A stretch of 64,000 bases of DNA from Pseudomonadota bacterium (GCA_018261735.1 JAGTRM010000018.1:1-64000); one strand, 5' to 3'; positions 45,981 to 55,842 are shown, counted from the stretch's first letter. Notes: generated by a model from the sequence alone, not told the origin. Translations and numbers: made by a program.

Positions 45981-46466
45981 TCAATCGGACAAAGGAAACC
46001 CCAGATAGTGCACGGCATCCGAGCCGGGAAGATAGGTCTCCAGCCAGTGCACTTCATCCTTGACCAGATCAATCAAGGCAATCATGTGGAAAGGATGGGT
46101 CGCCGCCGCGAACCAGTATTCCTTGCGCCAGACTGCGCATTGCTCATCCTTGGGCGGCCCTCCCGGATTGAGTTCATCGTGCGAGCCTTCACGACAAACG
46201 TAACCGATCAGTTCCAGTAGATTCGCCAGCAACTGGCAGGCTTGAGTGATTTCAACCACCAAAGCGGACATGGCTCCAGGCAGCTGCTGCATATTGACGA
46301 AAATCCGCGTATTTTGTTGTGATCCGCTCGCAGACTCCTTGCAGCAGCCCGGGCAGGAAAAAACTTCTGCCGCGCGGTATAAATCCTGACGACTGGTGCA
46401 GCCTGACCATTCGGGCATGGCCTTATGCCCACATCGATAAGTTATAGCTTGCGCAAAACCATCCAT
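45981..46466 (-). CDS. Hypothetical protein with Cys-rich N-terminus
   Basis: A 161-aa protein that I do not recognise. The first 45 residues hold a Cys/His pattern (YRCGHKAM, SGCTS, FSCPGCCKES) that could bind zinc. The rest is helical (ALVVEITQACQLLANLLELIG) and ends DAVHYLGFPLSD. There is a GGGGCGGG sequence upstream of the ATG. It is convergent with glnE, 17 bp apart. It lacks a signal peptide and is probably cytoplasmic. Confidence 0.6.
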   Translation of the reverse strand: MDGFAQAITYRCGHKAMPEWSGCTSRQDLYRAAEVFSCPGCCKESASGSQQNTRIFVNMQQLPGAMSALVVEITQACQLLANLLELIGYVCREGSHDELNPGGPPKDEQCAVWRKEYWFAAATHPFHMIALIDLVKDEVHWLETYLPGSDAVHYLGFPLSD

Positions 46467-46540
46467 TTTTCCCGCCCCAATAAACAGCTCCTTGAAAGAT
46501 AGTAATCTGTATCAATACAAACAAGCTTTTCCAAAAAACA

Positions 46541-46563
46541 AAAAGCGCCACCTGGGCGCTTTT
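46541..46563 (-). terminator. Intrinsic terminator after aspS
   Basis: Stem AAAAGCGCC at 46541-46549 pairs with GGCGCTTTT at 46555-46563 around a 5-nt loop. On the minus strand the T-run is long (TTTTTGTTTTTTGG). It lies about 20 bp beyond the aspS stop. Confidence 0.9.
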
Positions 46564-46583
46564 TGTTTTCCAATGGGGCTGGA

Positions 46584-48380
46584 TCAGCCCACGGTACCTT
46601 CCACCTTCTGACGCAGTCGCAGATGCAGTTCGCGCAACTGCTTTTCATCCACATCGTTCGGGGCATTGGTCAGCAGGCACTGGGCACGCTGGGTCTTCGG
46701 GAAAGCGATCACGTCACGGATCGATTCCGCCCCGGTCATCAAGGTCACCAGACGATCCAGACCGAACGCCAGGCCGCCATGCGGCGGAGCACCGAACTTC
46801 AGGTTGTCGAGCAGGAAACCGAACTTGTTCTGCGCTTCTTCCGGGCCGATATTGAGCGCATCGAACACGGTCGATTGCACGTCGGCACGGTGGATACGCA
46901 CCGAACCGCCACCGAGTTCCCAGCCGTTGAGCACCATGTCGTAGGCACGTGCGCGGCATGCACCCGGATCGGTCTTGAGCAGTTCGAGATGCTCGGCCTT
47001 CGGCGAAGTGAACGGATGGTGGCAGGCATTCCAGCGCTTGCCGTCCTCGTCGTACTCGAACATCGGGAAATCCACCACCCAAAGCGGTTTCCAACTCTTG
47101 GTAAAGAAGCCGCCAGCCTCGCCCTTCTCGTGACCGATCTTGATGCGCAGTGCACCGATGGCTTCGTTCACCACCTTGGTCTTGTCGGCACCGAAAAAGA
47201 CGATGTCGCCATTTTGCGCGCCGGTGCGCTCGATGATGGCTTTGAGCGCCGCTTCGGTCAGGTTCTTGACGATCGGCGATTGCAGGCCGGTTTCATTGAT
47301 CTGGCTGGCATCGTTGACCTTGATGTAGGCCAAGCCACGCGCGCCATAGATGCCGACGAACTGGGTCCAGGCATCGATTTCGGAACGGCTGAACGCCGCG
47401 CCGCCCGGCACGCGCAAGCCGACCACGCGGCCGCCTTCCATATTGGCCGCACCGCTGAATACCTTGAACGGCACGTCCTTCATCACGTCGGTGAGTTCGG
47501 TGAACTTCAAATCGACGCGCAGATCGGGCTTGTCGGAACCATAGTAGAACATGGCATCGTCGTACTTCATGCGCGGGAAGGCGCCCAGGTCCACGCCGAT
47601 CGCTTCCTGGAATACATGCCGCGCCAAGCCCTCGGTGATGTCCATGATCTCGTCTTCGTTCAGGAACGAAGTCTCGATATCGATCTGGGTGAATTCCGGC
47701 TGGCGATCGGCACGCAAGTCTTCATCGCGGAAGCATTTGGTGATCTGGTAGTAGCGGTCGAAACCGGCCACCATCAGCAGCTGCTTGAAAAGCTGGGGCG
47801 ATTGCGGCAAGGCAAAGAACTGGCCCGGATGCACGCGCGACGGCACCAAGTAATCGCGCGCGCCTTCCGGCGTCGAACGGGTCAGCATCGGGGTTTCGAT
47901 ATCGATGAAGCCGAGCTTGTCCAGGTAATTGCGGGTCAGGATCGAGACCTTGTAGCGCAGGCGCAGGTTGTACTGCATGGCCGGACGACGCAGATCGATC
48001 ACGCGGTTGGTCAGGCGCACGTTTTCGCTGAGGTTTTCGTCGTCGATCTGGAACGGCGGCGTGGCGGCGCTGTTCAGGACTTCGATTTCCTTGGCAAGGA
48101 TTTCGATTTCGCCCGAGATCATCTTGCTGTTGGCGGTACCGGCCGGGCGCTCGCGCACGATACCGGTAATGGCCAGCACGTATTCATTGCGGGAAGCATC
48201 GGCAGTGGCAAACGCTTCCGGGGTATCCGGATCGATCACGACCTGCACCAAGCCTTCACGGTCACGCAGGTCGATGAAGATCACGCCACCATGGTCACGG
48301 CGACGGTGAGCCCAGCCCTTTACAGTCACGGTCTGGCCAAGAAAGCGCTTGTCAATCAAGCCACAATAATCGGTACGCAT
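46584..48380 (-). CDS. aspS: Aspartyl-tRNA synthetase (probably non-discriminating)
   Basis: A 598-aa class II synthetase charging tRNA-Asp. The N-terminal OB-fold starts MRTDYCGLI. Catalytic motif 2 ([20 protein letters not shown]) and motif 3 ([13 protein letters not shown]) are present, with the bacterial insertion domain between. His at residue 30 (RRRDHGG) and Gly at residue 81 match the pair associated with non-discriminating AspRS, which also charges tRNA-Asn for the amidotransferase route. This is an inference. The ATG at 48380 fits the family; the frame is open to 48461. Confidence 0.96.
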   Translation of the reverse strand: MRTDYCGLIDKRFLGQTVTVKGWAHRRRDHGGVIFIDLRDREGLVQVVIDPDTPEAFATADASRNEYVLAITGIVRERPAGTANSKMISGEIEILAKEIEVLNSAATPPFQIDDENLSENVRLTNRVIDLRRPAMQYNLRLRYKVSILTRNYLDKLGFIDIETPMLTRSTPEGARDYLVPSRVHPGQFFALPQSPQLFKQLLMVAGFDRYYQITKCFRDEDLRADRQPEFTQIDIETSFLNEDEIMDITEGLARHVFQEAIGVDLGAFPRMKYDDAMFYYGSDKPDLRVDLKFTELTDVMKDVPFKVFSGAANMEGGRVVGLRVPGGAAFSRSEIDAWTQFVGIYGARGLAYIKVNDASQINETGLQSPIVKNLTEAALKAIIERTGAQNGDIVFFGADKTKVVNEAIGALRIKIGHEKGEAGGFFTKSWKPLWVVDFPMFEYDEDGKRWNACHHPFTSPKAEHLELLKTDPGACRARAYDMVLNGWELGGGSVRIHRADVQSTVFDALNIGPEEAQNKFGFLLDNLKFGAPPHGGLAFGLDRLVTLMTGAESIRDVIAFPKTQRAQCLLTNAPNDVDEKQLRELHLRLRQKVEGTVG

Positions 48381-48435
48381 CAGTTTCTCTTTGTTAGCAG
48401 TTGGGGCGCTGCGCGCCCGCCGGATCAAAATCGGG

Positions 48436-49092
48436 TCAATGGTGTTGTACGGGTTTATCACCCGGGCCTACCACACCCATGGAAATCACATACTTGAGTG
48501 CATCATCGACACTCATATCAAGCTCGATCACTTCATCGCGACGCACCATGATGAAGTAGCCGGAAGTCGGGTTCGGCGTCGTCGGCACATACACATTGAT
48601 GTGTTCGCCATCAATGGCTGCAGCGATAGCCGAAACCGGGCTGCCGGTCAAGAAAGCAATGGTCCAGGCCTCGGTGTGCGGAAAACGCACCAGCACCGCC
48701 TTGCTGAACGCCTGCCCGGTACCCGAGAACAGTGTATCGGACACCTGCTTCACGCTGCTGTACACGTTGCGCACAATGGGAATGCGATTCATCAGGTGTT
48801 CCCAGTAGCGCAACAGGCGCTGGCCAAAGATGTTGGCCGCCAGCACCCCGGTCACCAGCAGGATCACCAGCATCAGGATCAGGCCGAAGCCGGGCAGATG
48901 ATAGAGCCAGGTAACATGCGGCACATACTCGACCAATTGCTCCAACACCCAGTAATCCGGGCGATAGGCAGAGGGCAGCATTGCGGCAAACTGGTCGACT
49001 GCACCCAGCAGCAGCTGCAACACCCAAGCCGTTGCCGCCAGTGGCAACCAGACCAGCAGACCGGCCAGCAGATATTTTTTCAGGCTCTTCAT
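48436..49092 (-). CDS. DUF502 membrane protein
   Basis: A 218-aa inner-membrane protein of the DUF502 family. It has two transmembrane helices ([19 protein letters not shown] and [19 protein letters not shown]), followed by the conserved [17 protein letters not shown] and [14 protein letters not shown]. Function is unknown. ATG at 49092 is used; a TTG precedes it. It lies between aspS and an FmdB-like gene, a common betaproteobacterial order. Confidence 0.92.
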   Translation of the reverse strand: MKSLKKYLLAGLLVWLPLAATAWVLQLLLGAVDQFAAMLPSAYRPDYWVLEQLVEYVPHVTWLYHLPGFGLILMLVILLVTGVLAANIFGQRLLRYWEHLMNRIPIVRNVYSSVKQVSDTLFSGTGQAFSKAVLVRFPHTEAWTIAFLTGSPVSAIAAAIDGEHINVYVPTTPNPTSGYFIMVRRDEVIELDMSVDDALKYVISMGVVGPGDKPVQHH

Positions 49093-49099
49093 CAATCAC

Positions 49100-49345
49100 T
49101 CACTGACAACCGCATACACCTGTCTGAGCGCAGGGCGGCAGATTATCGGACTTCGGGGCAGAGCCCCCCTTGAAATCGGTGGCATACCAGCCGGAGCCCT
49201 TGAGCTGGAAACCAGCGGCGGTAATCTGCTTCTGGTAGCTGGCCGTATTGCAGGCAGGACAATCGGTCAGGGGCTGATCGGCGATCTTCTGCATGTGTTC
49301 GCCTTCATGGCCGCAGGAAGCGCAACGGTAAGCATAAATCGGCAT
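49100..49345 (-). CDS. FmdB-family zinc-ribbon regulatory protein
   Basis: An 81-aa protein starting MPIYAYRCASCGHEGEHMQ, with two Cys pairs (YRCASCG and DCPACN) that form a zinc ribbon, and an acidic/polar tail ending GVCGCQ. The conserved FQLKGSGWYATDF box is present. ATG at 49345 has GAGG 9 nt upstream. Its cellular role is poorly defined. It is 7 bp from the DUF502 gene. Confidence 0.92.
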   Translation of the reverse strand: MPIYAYRCASCGHEGEHMQKIADQPLTDCPACNTASYQKQITAAGFQLKGSGWYATDFKGGSAPKSDNLPPCAQTGVCGCQ

Positions 49346-49558
49346 GGCAGTAATCCTCAAAACTTCACAAAAACACACAATTATAAGGGATGCCGGCAAA
49401 ATCTGTTGCATCAGATCGCCCCGTTTTTGACGGATTCCCGTCATCGCCAACAGCACGGGCATTCATTCGATGTTCCTATAGGCTTGCAGTGGATGCGGAT
49501 TCGGCAAGACAGGAGCCAAGATCAACAAGCCCGGCACGCCATAAACGGTCCACACCGC

Positions 49559-50905
49559 TCAACCGGCACTCTGATGCCAGGATGCTTGCCACCCGCCTTG
49601 CTCCAAAAACTCTGCGGCGATCCACAGCCCCGGAACGGCAGCAAGCCGGTCATCAATCCAGAGAAGCGGCGTCCTTTCTCGCAGCCACGGGGGTACGCCG
49701 GCTTCTTGATACAGATGCTTAAGCGAGCGGGTGGGCCCGCCAGCTAGCAAACGCAACCCCTCCCCCCCCCTGCGCGCGCGCAACGCCAAGCGCCCGGCAA
49801 GAAACCGTTCGGCAATCCCGACTCCTTCGGAAACTTTATTCCAGCGGAGCGTGCCGCCCCAGGCAGACACAGGCATAACCGCGCGCCCCTGCCATTCAAA
49901 CTCGACTGGCGCACCAATCCGAATACTGGCCGGGGTGAGATAGAGCCTGTGCTGAAAACGACGCACTGCATGCTCCCGCCAAACCCAAACGGGCATTGCA
50001 TCCAAACGCGATTCGCACATCATGCTCAACAAGGCATCAAAAGCCCGTGCATCAGGCACAACCCCTGAGGAGTTCAACCAGTAACGCAATGCATTGCGCA
50101 TTCGCACCGAGCTCAAGCATGCGGCCGCAGCCAGATCGAAGCCTTCATCCTTTAGGCAATATTGCAAATCGGTCCGGGCCAAATCGCCCAGAATCGTATC
50201 CGCCTCGGCCAGATGCTCGGCGGTTCGCGCCAGAGTGGCATGCACACCCGGAAAGACCGCCTGTAGTTGCGGGAAAACAGCATGACGAAGAAAGTTTCGA
50301 TCCAGTGACTGATCCGCATTACTTTCATCTTCAACCCAGCGCAGTCCGTGAATTTGGGCGTAGGCGAGCAACTCGGAACGCGGGATATCCAGCAACGGCC
50401 GCAGCACTTGTGCGCCATTTTCCAGCTGGCGGCACTCCGGCATCGCTGCCAGTCCGCGCACACCGCTGCCGCGCAGCAAGTTCAACAATACGGTTTCAGC
50501 TTGGTCGTCGCGATGCTGGGCAAGCAGAAGCGCATCACAATGCTGCCGCTCGAACACCGCATAGCGTGCAGCCCGGGCAGCCGCCTCCAGACCCAACTCA
50601 GCGCGCCGGTTGACGGCCACATGCGCAACCGTGCATTCCACCTCCAGCGCACGGGCGGCCTGACAGGCGAACTCGGCCCAGTCATCGGCATGAGGGGAAA
50701 GCCCGTGATGGACATGAACGGCAAACAACTCGAACGCCGAGCGTGGGCGAAGATTGGTCAGTAGATGAAGTAGAACGGTGGAATCCAGCCCGCCAGAAAA
50801 CCCGAGGCAAATCCGCGCGGGGGTGGCGGGCAGGATATGGCGGGCGAGGCAAGCCTCAACCCGCGCAGACAGATCAGGCTGCAGCGTCTTCCTTGAACTT
50901 TCCAT
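49559..50905 (-). CDS. tilS: tRNA(Ile)-lysidine synthase
   Basis: A 448-aa enzyme that converts the wobble cytidine of tRNA-Ile2 to lysidine using ATP. The PP-loop is [16 protein letters not shown] near residue 38, followed by [13 protein letters not shown] and [21 protein letters not shown] TilS substrate-binding and C-terminal domain follow ([27 protein letters not shown]). The start overlaps accA by 32 bp. A run of nine C at 49762-49770 lies in the coding region. Confidence 0.95.
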   Translation of the reverse strand: MESSRKTLQPDLSARVEACLARHILPATPARICLGFSGGLDSTVLLHLLTNLRPRSAFELFAVHVHHGLSPHADDWAEFACQAARALEVECTVAHVAVNRRAELGLEAAARAARYAVFERQHCDALLLAQHRDDQAETVLLNLLRGSGVRGLAAMPECRQLENGAQVLRPLLDIPRSELLAYAQIHGLRWVEDESNADQSLDRNFLRHAVFPQLQAVFPGVHATLARTAEHLAEADTILGDLARTDLQYCLKDEGFDLAAAACLSSVRMRNALRYWLNSSGVVPDARAFDALLSMMCESRLDAMPVWVWREHAVRRFQHRLYLTPASIRIGAPVEFEWQGRAVMPVSAWGGTLRWNKVSEGVGIAERFLAGRLALRARRGGEGLRLLAGGPTRSLKHLYQEAGVPPWLRERTPLLWIDDRLAAVPGLWIAAEFLEQGGWQASWHQSAG

Positions 50906-51842
50906 AGCTCATCAGACGCTCGAAGCGGGTATCGAGCAACTCGTCGATTGGCTTTTCGCGCAAGGTTTTGAGCGCATCCGCCAGGGATTTCTTCATGGTA
51001 GTCATCATCTGCGGATAATTGCGATGCGCGCCACCCAAGGGTTCGGGGATGACCTTGTCGATCAGGCCCAGCGTCTTGAGGCGGTTGGCGGTAATGCCCA
51101 GCGCCTCAGCTGCATCGCTGGCTTTCTCCGCGGTTTTCCACAGAATCGAGGCACAACCCTCAGGTGAAATCACGGAGTAGGTGGAATATTGCAGCATCTG
51201 CACCACATCACCCACGGCAATCGCCAGAGCACCACCCGAGCCGCCCTCGCCCACTACCGAGCAAATTACCGGCACGCGCAATTTGGCCATTTCATACAGA
51301 TTGCGCCCGATCGCCTCGGATTGGCCTCGTTCTTCAGCACCAATCCCCGGGTAAGCGCCCGGCGTATCAATAAAGGTGATCACCGGCAGGTTGAATTTTT
51401 CCGCCAGCTTCATTAAACGCAAAGCCTTGCGATAGCCTTCCGGGCGCGGCATGCCGAAGTTGCGGAACTGGCGCTCCTTGGTATCGCGCCCCTTCTGGTG
51501 GCCGATCACCATCACACTCTGACTATTAAAGCGGGCCACGCCGCCAACAATGGCATGATCGTCGGCAAAAGAGCGATCGCCGTGCAGCTCTTCGAAATCC
51601 GTGAAGATGCCGTTGATGTAGTCCAGCGCGTAAGGACGCTGCGGATGGCGCGCCACCTGGGAAATCTGCCATGGTGTGAGCTTGGCATAAATACCCTTGG
51701 TCTGCTCCTGGCTCTTCTTTTCGAGATGGCTGATCTCGACAGAAATATCCACTGCGGTATCGTCCTGGACGTAGCGCAGCTCTTCAATCTTGTTTTCGAG
51801 CTCGGCAATCGGCTGCTCGAAATCGAGGAATGTTGTTTTCAT
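50874..51842 (-). CDS. accA: Acetyl-CoA carboxylase carboxyltransferase subunit alpha
   Basis: A 322-aa subunit that transfers carboxyl from biotin to acetyl-CoA in fatty-acid synthesis, together with AccD. Family features are the N-terminal helix [62 protein letters not shown] and [14 protein letters not shown] with GCASILWK. Length is typical. It is likely co-transcribed with tilS. Confidence 0.97.
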   Translation of the reverse strand: MKTTFLDFEQPIAELENKIEELRYVQDDTAVDISVEISHLEKKSQEQTKGIYAKLTPWQISQVARHPQRPYALDYINGIFTDFEELHGDRSFADDHAIVGGVARFNSQSVMVIGHQKGRDTKERQFRNFGMPRPEGYRKALRLMKLAEKFNLPVITFIDTPGAYPGIGAEERGQSEAIGRNLYEMAKLRVPVICSVVGEGGSGGALAIAVGDVVQMLQYSTYSVISPEGCASILWKTAEKASDAAEALGITANRLKTLGLIDKVIPEPLGGAHRNYPQMMTTMKKSLADALKTLREKPIDELLDTRFERLMSYGKFKEDAAA

Positions 51843-51950
51843 TTACTGCTCCCTGCGGCGCTTGAAGCGCAACGCCGGCACACGGCCGGCGCAATTTGGC
51901 AAATTTTTTCGGATCATACAGCAAGCCGCAGGTTGCGCAAAATTACCCGG

Positions 51951-52370
51951 TCAGACATTACGAAAAACGATATCTGCCCGCAAACCACTCTTCTGTAGCG
52001 CCTTGCGGGTCCGCAGATTGAGCACGATCGGGGACTGCGCATTGGCGGCGATACCCGCAACCTCATTTTCCTTGCGCGCAAGGATCAACAGCAATCGCAC
52101 ATCTTCGGGCGACTGCAAACCGATTTCTGCGCATTCGTCGTCATTCAGGGTGATTTGATAGGAAAGCCCCAGGCGGTCCGCCTCGACCACGCTGAAATAA
52201 ACATCAGTATCATCCAGAGCCTGCAGCCACAATACCTGCGGATCCGGGCGCTCTTCGTGCAGAAGCTTGTAGCGCTTGATATCAGGAAAACCCGGCAGGC
52301 CGGAAGGAAAAGTGATGACGGTATCGGGATCAACTTCAATCTGGCCGAAAGGGGTTTGATAAATTTCCAT
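51951..52370 (-). CDS. fliW: Flagellar assembly factor FliW
   Basis: A 139-aa protein that binds flagellin and antagonises CsrA so that flagellin synthesis matches export. Motifs are TPFGQIEVDPDTVITFPSGLPGF and DDTDVYFSVVEADRLGLSY, and the end LRADIVFRNV. The ATG at 52370 has GAGGAG 6 nt upstream; an ATG two codons earlier abuts the same site. No csrA is adjacent. Confidence 0.92.
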   Translation of the reverse strand: MEIYQTPFGQIEVDPDTVITFPSGLPGFPDIKRYKLLHEERPDPQVLWLQALDDTDVYFSVVEADRLGLSYQITLNDDECAEIGLQSPEDVRLLLILARKENEVAGIAANAQSPIVLNLRTRKALQKSGLRADIVFRNV

Positions 52371-52455
52371 GCGCATCTCCTCAAAGAGTAGGCCCTAGCA
52401 TAACCAATGCCGCAAAAAATCCCAAGAATCCCTGAAAAAACATCGCACAGCAAAT

Positions 52456-52482
52456 TAAAGAAGCCCATAAAACAGCCGATAA
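52456..52482 (+). promoter_or_regulatory. Sigma-28 (FliA) promoter of flgM
   Basis: The -35 box is TAAAGAAG (52456-52463). After exactly 11 nt comes a perfect -10 box GCCGATAA (52475-52482). The consensus is TAAAGTTT-N11-GCCGATAA. It lies about 70 bp before flgM, so FlgM made late in flagellar assembly is under FliA control. Confidence 0.88.
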
Positions 52483-52550
52483 TCACGTTATACTGCTGCA
52501 TATAAGCATGTCCGAACGCATGCACCAGCAGTTTGGAACCGGAGCCAGAC

Positions 52551-52841
52551 ATGAAAATCGACAACACGGGCAAGCCCGTCGCCACCACCTTGACCCGGCT
52601 CGCCGAAGGCAAAAACACCTCGGCCAGCAAAAAAACCGAATCCACTCAGCAAGAGAGCGTCAGCATCAATCCGCTTGCTGCCAAGATGAACGAGCTGGAA
52701 AAAGCCGGCGGAGAAACCACGTTTGATGCAGGAAAAGTCGCCGAAATCCGCCAGGCCATTGCCGAAGGCCGATTTACAGTGCGCGCGGATGCCATTGCCG
52801 ACAAACTGGTGGCCAGCGTGCAGGAACTGCTTCAAGACTAA
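52551..52841 (+). CDS. flgM: Anti-sigma-28 factor FlgM
   Basis: A 96-aa protein that holds FliA inactive until it is secreted through the completed hook-basal body. The N-terminal half is polar and disordered (MKIDNTGKPVATT). The C-terminal half has the sigma-binding helices (TFDAGKVAEIRQAIAEGRF, ADAIADKLVASVQELL). The ATG at 52551 has GGAG 8 nt upstream. Confidence 0.93.
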   Translation: MKIDNTGKPVATTLTRLAEGKNTSASKKTESTQQESVSINPLAAKMNELEKAGGETTFDAGKVAEIRQAIAEGRFTVRADAIADKLVASVQELLQD

Positions 52842-52849
52842 CCAGCACC

Positions 52850-53314
52850 ATGACCGACAACGCCTTGCACTCAGCACTCAAGGACGAGCTCGCGGGACTC
52901 GAGCGCGTCATCGCCATCCTGCATGAAGAGCAGGAAACGCTGACCCGCGCACGCATCGACCATTTGGCCGAGATTGCCCAAACCAAAAGCCAAGCTATTG
53001 CCGAGCTCGAACTCCTCAGCGCAGAACGCCGAGCCCTGATGCAAGCGCGCAATATTCCCGACGACGGCAGTGCCATCTCCGACTGGCTGAACCAGCATGA
53101 GCCGGCGCTGCTGGAAACCTGGGAAACGCTGATCGATCTTGCGCGCCAGGCGGCACAATACAACCGCGCCAACGGCCAGCTGATTTCCCATCGCGAAGAA
53201 GCCAATCGCGCGTTGATGAGTTTATTGCTGGCCGAGCGCGATACCGACAACGGCTACACGGCCGATGGCCGCCTTTCCCACGGCGCATCGCGCCGCCCGC
53301 TCGACCGCGCCTAA
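52850..53314 (+). CDS. flgN: Flagellar chaperone FlgN
   Basis: A 154-aa, strongly helical protein (GLERVIAILHEEQETLTRARIDHL) with the FlgN pattern and Asn-rich NRANGQLISHREEAN segment. It is the export chaperone of the hook-filament junction proteins FlgK and FlgL. It starts 8 bp after flgM in the standard flgM-flgN pair, and its stop is 3 bp from a convergent gene. Confidence 0.9.
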   Translation: MTDNALHSALKDELAGLERVIAILHEEQETLTRARIDHLAEIAQTKSQAIAELELLSAERRALMQARNIPDDGSAISDWLNQHEPALLETWETLIDLARQAAQYNRANGQLISHREEANRALMSLLLAERDTDNGYTADGRLSHGASRRPLDRA

Positions 53315-53317
53315 GCT

Positions 53318-53860
53318 CTACCCGCCGTCGAACAGCGTCCTGCCGCCCAGATAGCGCTGTGCAAAATACGGCGAATCCAGCGATTCAACCCTCACTTGTC
53401 CACGACTTGATGGCGCATGGATGAATTTGTTGTCGCCCAAATAAATGCCGACATGCGAATAGGCATAGCCCAGCGTATTGAAAAAGACCAGATCACCCGC
53501 CTGCAGTGAGTGATTCGCAACCGGGCGGCTGCGTTTGGCCAACGCGGCAGCACTGCGCGGCAAATCCACACCCACCGCTTCCTTGTAGATAAAATTCACC
53601 ATGCCACTGCAATCGAGCCCGGCTTCCGGATTTGCGCCGCCGAAGCGGTATCCGACATCGAGCAGGCCCAAGGCATACATGACAATCTCCCGCCCCGCCC
53701 CTTCCGCCCGTATACCTGAAAGCGAACGATCACTCCCGTTTTTTTGCACCAGGCTCGCGTCCTTGGGCACGGAAGAACACGCACTCAAAAACAGAGCCCC
53801 CAGCATCAATGTGCAACACCACAGGGAACCGTAGCTTTTTCCGGAGTCCGAAGCCGGCAT
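53318..53860 (-). CDS. NlpC/P60 cell-wall hydrolase lipoprotein
   Basis: A 180-aa envelope peptidase. A lipobox lies in LFLSACSS. The NlpC/P60 domain has the catalytic Cys in AGLDCSGMVNFIY, His in YSHVGIYLGDNKFIHA and a third polar residue (His). It cleaves peptidoglycan stem peptides. Two starts are possible. The ATG at 53860 gives a usual-length lipoprotein signal. An ATG at 53926 overlaps the next gene (ATGA) and reads through a run of nine G (53862-53870) into the same frame. I prefer 53860. Confidence 0.88.
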   Translation of the reverse strand: MPASDSGKSYGSLWCCTLMLGALFLSACSSVPKDASLVQKNGSDRSLSGIRAEGAGREIVMYALGLLDVGYRFGGANPEAGLDCSGMVNFIYKEAVGVDLPRSAAALAKRSRPVANHSLQAGDLVFFNTLGYAYSHVGIYLGDNKFIHAPSSRGQVRVESLDSPYFAQRYLGGRTLFDGG

Positions 53861-53922
53861 GCCCCCCCCCACAGCCGTTAAATCGCCACGGCACAACCAA
53901 GACCGATTCAAGAAGATCTTAC

Positions 53923-54267
53923 TCATCCGTTTTTTTCCACTTGATTGATCCCATTCAGAGACAAACCCAGATCGGGCGCAACGACATCGTGCCCTTGTTC
54001 CAGCATGTAAACAAACGCCAGCAACTCCGCCACTGCCCGATAAAGCTGCGGTGGGATGTGCTGGTCAAGGTCGACCTGCATCAACAGAGACACCAGCTCG
54101 GGCGATTCATGCACGAACACGCCGGCCTCCCTGGCGCGTTCGATGATGGTTTCAGCAACCTGCCCTTGCCCTTTGGCGACCACGCGTGGCGCACCGCCAT
54201 TTTTTTGATAAGCCAACGCCACGGCACGCTGCCGAACGGGCAAATCAGGATTGCGCTTCATCGACAT
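53923..54267 (-). CDS. FlhB C-terminal-domain-like protein (FlhX/EscU-type)
   Basis: A 114-aa protein that corresponds to the cytoplasmic domain of FlhB alone, without membrane segments. It has QRAVALAYQKNGGAPRVVAKGQG, IIERAREAGVFVHESPELVSLL and the end IPPQLYRAVAELLAFVY. The autocleavage NPTH motif is absent. In other bacteria such FlhX proteins can substitute in part for FlhB's C-terminus. It overlaps the fliK end by about 20 bp. Confidence 0.88.
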   Translation of the reverse strand: MSMKRNPDLPVRQRAVALAYQKNGGAPRVVAKGQGQVAETIIERAREAGVFVHESPELVSLLMQVDLDQHIPPQLYRAVAELLAFVYMLEQGHDVVAPDLGLSLNGINQVEKNG

Positions 54268-55384
54268 GGCGTTGCACCAAAGAAGAAGTCAGTGGTAGTC
54301 CCGCAGCGGCAAAACGATCAGCCAGCACCGGTTGCTTGGCTTGCAGCAGGCTGATCGTGGCTGGATCCTGCGCTTCGAAACGCAAGTCGAACTGGCCACT
54401 GCGCAGATTCGCCACAACCGTAACCGATCCCAAGCGCGGCAGATTCAAATCCAGCCTGGTTTGCCAAACACGAACAGGCTCGGCGCTCTGCGCTTCCGGT
54501 TGGCGCTCATTTTCCAGCTCAAGTTTCCAGCGCAGCGGCTGTCCGGGCCACGCCTCTCCTTGCCAGACCAGGGGGTGATTTTCGACCAACTCCAGCTGCT
54601 GCTGTGCCAAATGGCGTACAACCTGCTCCGGACTCTTTATCTGTTCCATTGCCAGTTGTGTATCGACGGAATTACGCTGCACCAATGGCTGTTCAGAATC
54701 AACCATTCGCCCTTGCTGCGCCGATTGCGTTTGCATTACATCGGAACCGGCAGGCGCAGCGGCTTGCTCTCCCCCAGGAAATTGCGTCTGCACATTTTGA
54801 CCCGCGGCGGGCGATAACAACCGCGCCTGCGGCTCTCGGAGCAAGGTTTGCAAAGAGCGGTCGCCACTCACCCACTCCGCCTGGTGCGACTCATAGAACA
54901 ACCCGCTTTCAGCCAACCGCGTTGCCAATTGCCCGGCCAATTGCGCCGGTTGCGGCGTACCCTCGAACAACGGCTGCGTCTGCTGCAGGTCAGCCACCTT
55001 GCTCTGCCCATCCGCACGAACGAGCAAATCGCCCAGCAACTTGCCAGTCTGGCTCAATGCCACATTGTTATCGGAGGATTTCAAAGCGGGTGTTTGTGAT
55101 TGACCCGACAGCCCGAAAGTCAGCCCGGGGTTCTTGGCGAGCACGACCAGATCCAGCTTGTCGCCCGGCTGCGTATTGCTCGGCAGATTCAAATCCAGGA
55201 GCTGATCCTTGATCAGCACGGCAAAGCGGCCATTGGGCAGTTGGTCGGTTACGGTCGCCTGCACCCGCTCCCCCACAGTCACCAGCGTCTGATCAGGAGA
55301 AGTCGGCGTGGCGACCTCTATCACGCCTTCCTGAGTACGCAGGAAATTCTGGACCAGACTGACAGCGGAGCTATTGGGAAGCAT
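54245..55384 (-). CDS. fliK: Flagellar hook-length control protein FliK
   Basis: A 379-aa protein that measures hook length and switches the exporter to filament substrates. The N-terminal and middle parts are Gln/Ser-rich and variable. The C-terminal domain has the conserved WPGQPLRWKLELENE, LDLNLPRLGSVTV and LRSGQFDLRFEAQ. The position next to an FlhB-like gene, its partner in the switch, supports the call. Confidence 0.85.
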   Translation of the reverse strand: MLPNSSAVSLVQNFLRTQEGVIEVATPTSPDQTLVTVGERVQATVTDQLPNGRFAVLIKDQLLDLNLPSNTQPGDKLDLVVLAKNPGLTFGLSGQSQTPALKSSDNNVALSQTGKLLGDLLVRADGQSKVADLQQTQPLFEGTPQPAQLAGQLATRLAESGLFYESHQAEWVSGDRSLQTLLREPQARLLSPAAGQNVQTQFPGGEQAAAPAGSDVMQTQSAQQGRMVDSEQPLVQRNSVDTQLAMEQIKSPEQVVRHLAQQQLELVENHPLVWQGEAWPGQPLRWKLELENERQPEAQSAEPVRVWQTRLDLNLPRLGSVTVVANLRSGQFDLRFEAQDPATISLLQAKQPVLADRFAAAGLPLTSSLVQRHVDEAQS

Positions 55385-55396
55385 GCTCGGGCCGGC

Positions 55397-55801
55397 TCAG
55401 TGTGGTGAACCAGTACGGTAGAGCGCCACGATCAGATCCGCCTCCCCCCGGGAAATACCGCAAACCGCGGAAACTTTTTCGGCATCCGCCCCTTGTTGTG
55501 CAAGGCGAATGGCCTGGCTGTAAGGTGTATCGTCTTCGCCATCGGAGATGTCAGCAGAAAATGCAGATTGCGGCGCCTGCTGCGCAAGCAACGCCGCCAA
55601 CCGGACCTTGAGGGTTTCCACCTCGCGTTGCAGTTCGACAATTTGCTCACGCAACTCCACCTGCTCTTGCAGATCAAGGGGTGATTTGGATTTTTTTTGC
55701 GAAGATTTACGCAGAAACAGCAGAAGCTCTGCTGCATAAAACAGGATCAAGACCAGGCTGATATACAGCAACTGCGGCCAGGTAATTACGATGCCGTTCA
55801 T
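55397..55801 (-). CDS. DUF2802 protein
   Basis: A 134-aa protein with one N-terminal transmembrane helix (LLYISLVLILFYAAELLLF), a coiled coil (EQVELREQIVELQREVETLKVRLAALL), and a C-terminal helix-turn-helix-like DUF2802 tail (YSQAIRLAQQGADAEKVSAVCGISRGEADLIV). The family is usually found in flagellar loci; its role is unknown. It lies between fliK and fliT. Confidence 0.85.
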   Translation of the reverse strand: MNGIVITWPQLLYISLVLILFYAAELLLFLRKSSQKKSKSPLDLQEQVELREQIVELQREVETLKVRLAALLAQQAPQSAFSADISDGEDDTPYSQAIRLAQQGADAEKVSAVCGISRGEADLIVALYRTGSPH

Positions 55802-55842
55802 CCAGGGGCTCCAGCCGTTGCCGGCCGACTGGCCAGCAGTAC

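Noticed and set aside
46563..48497. 644-codon open frame on the plus strand
   Set aside because: It is the antisense shadow of aspS; the sequence is His/Gln-rich without any family motif.
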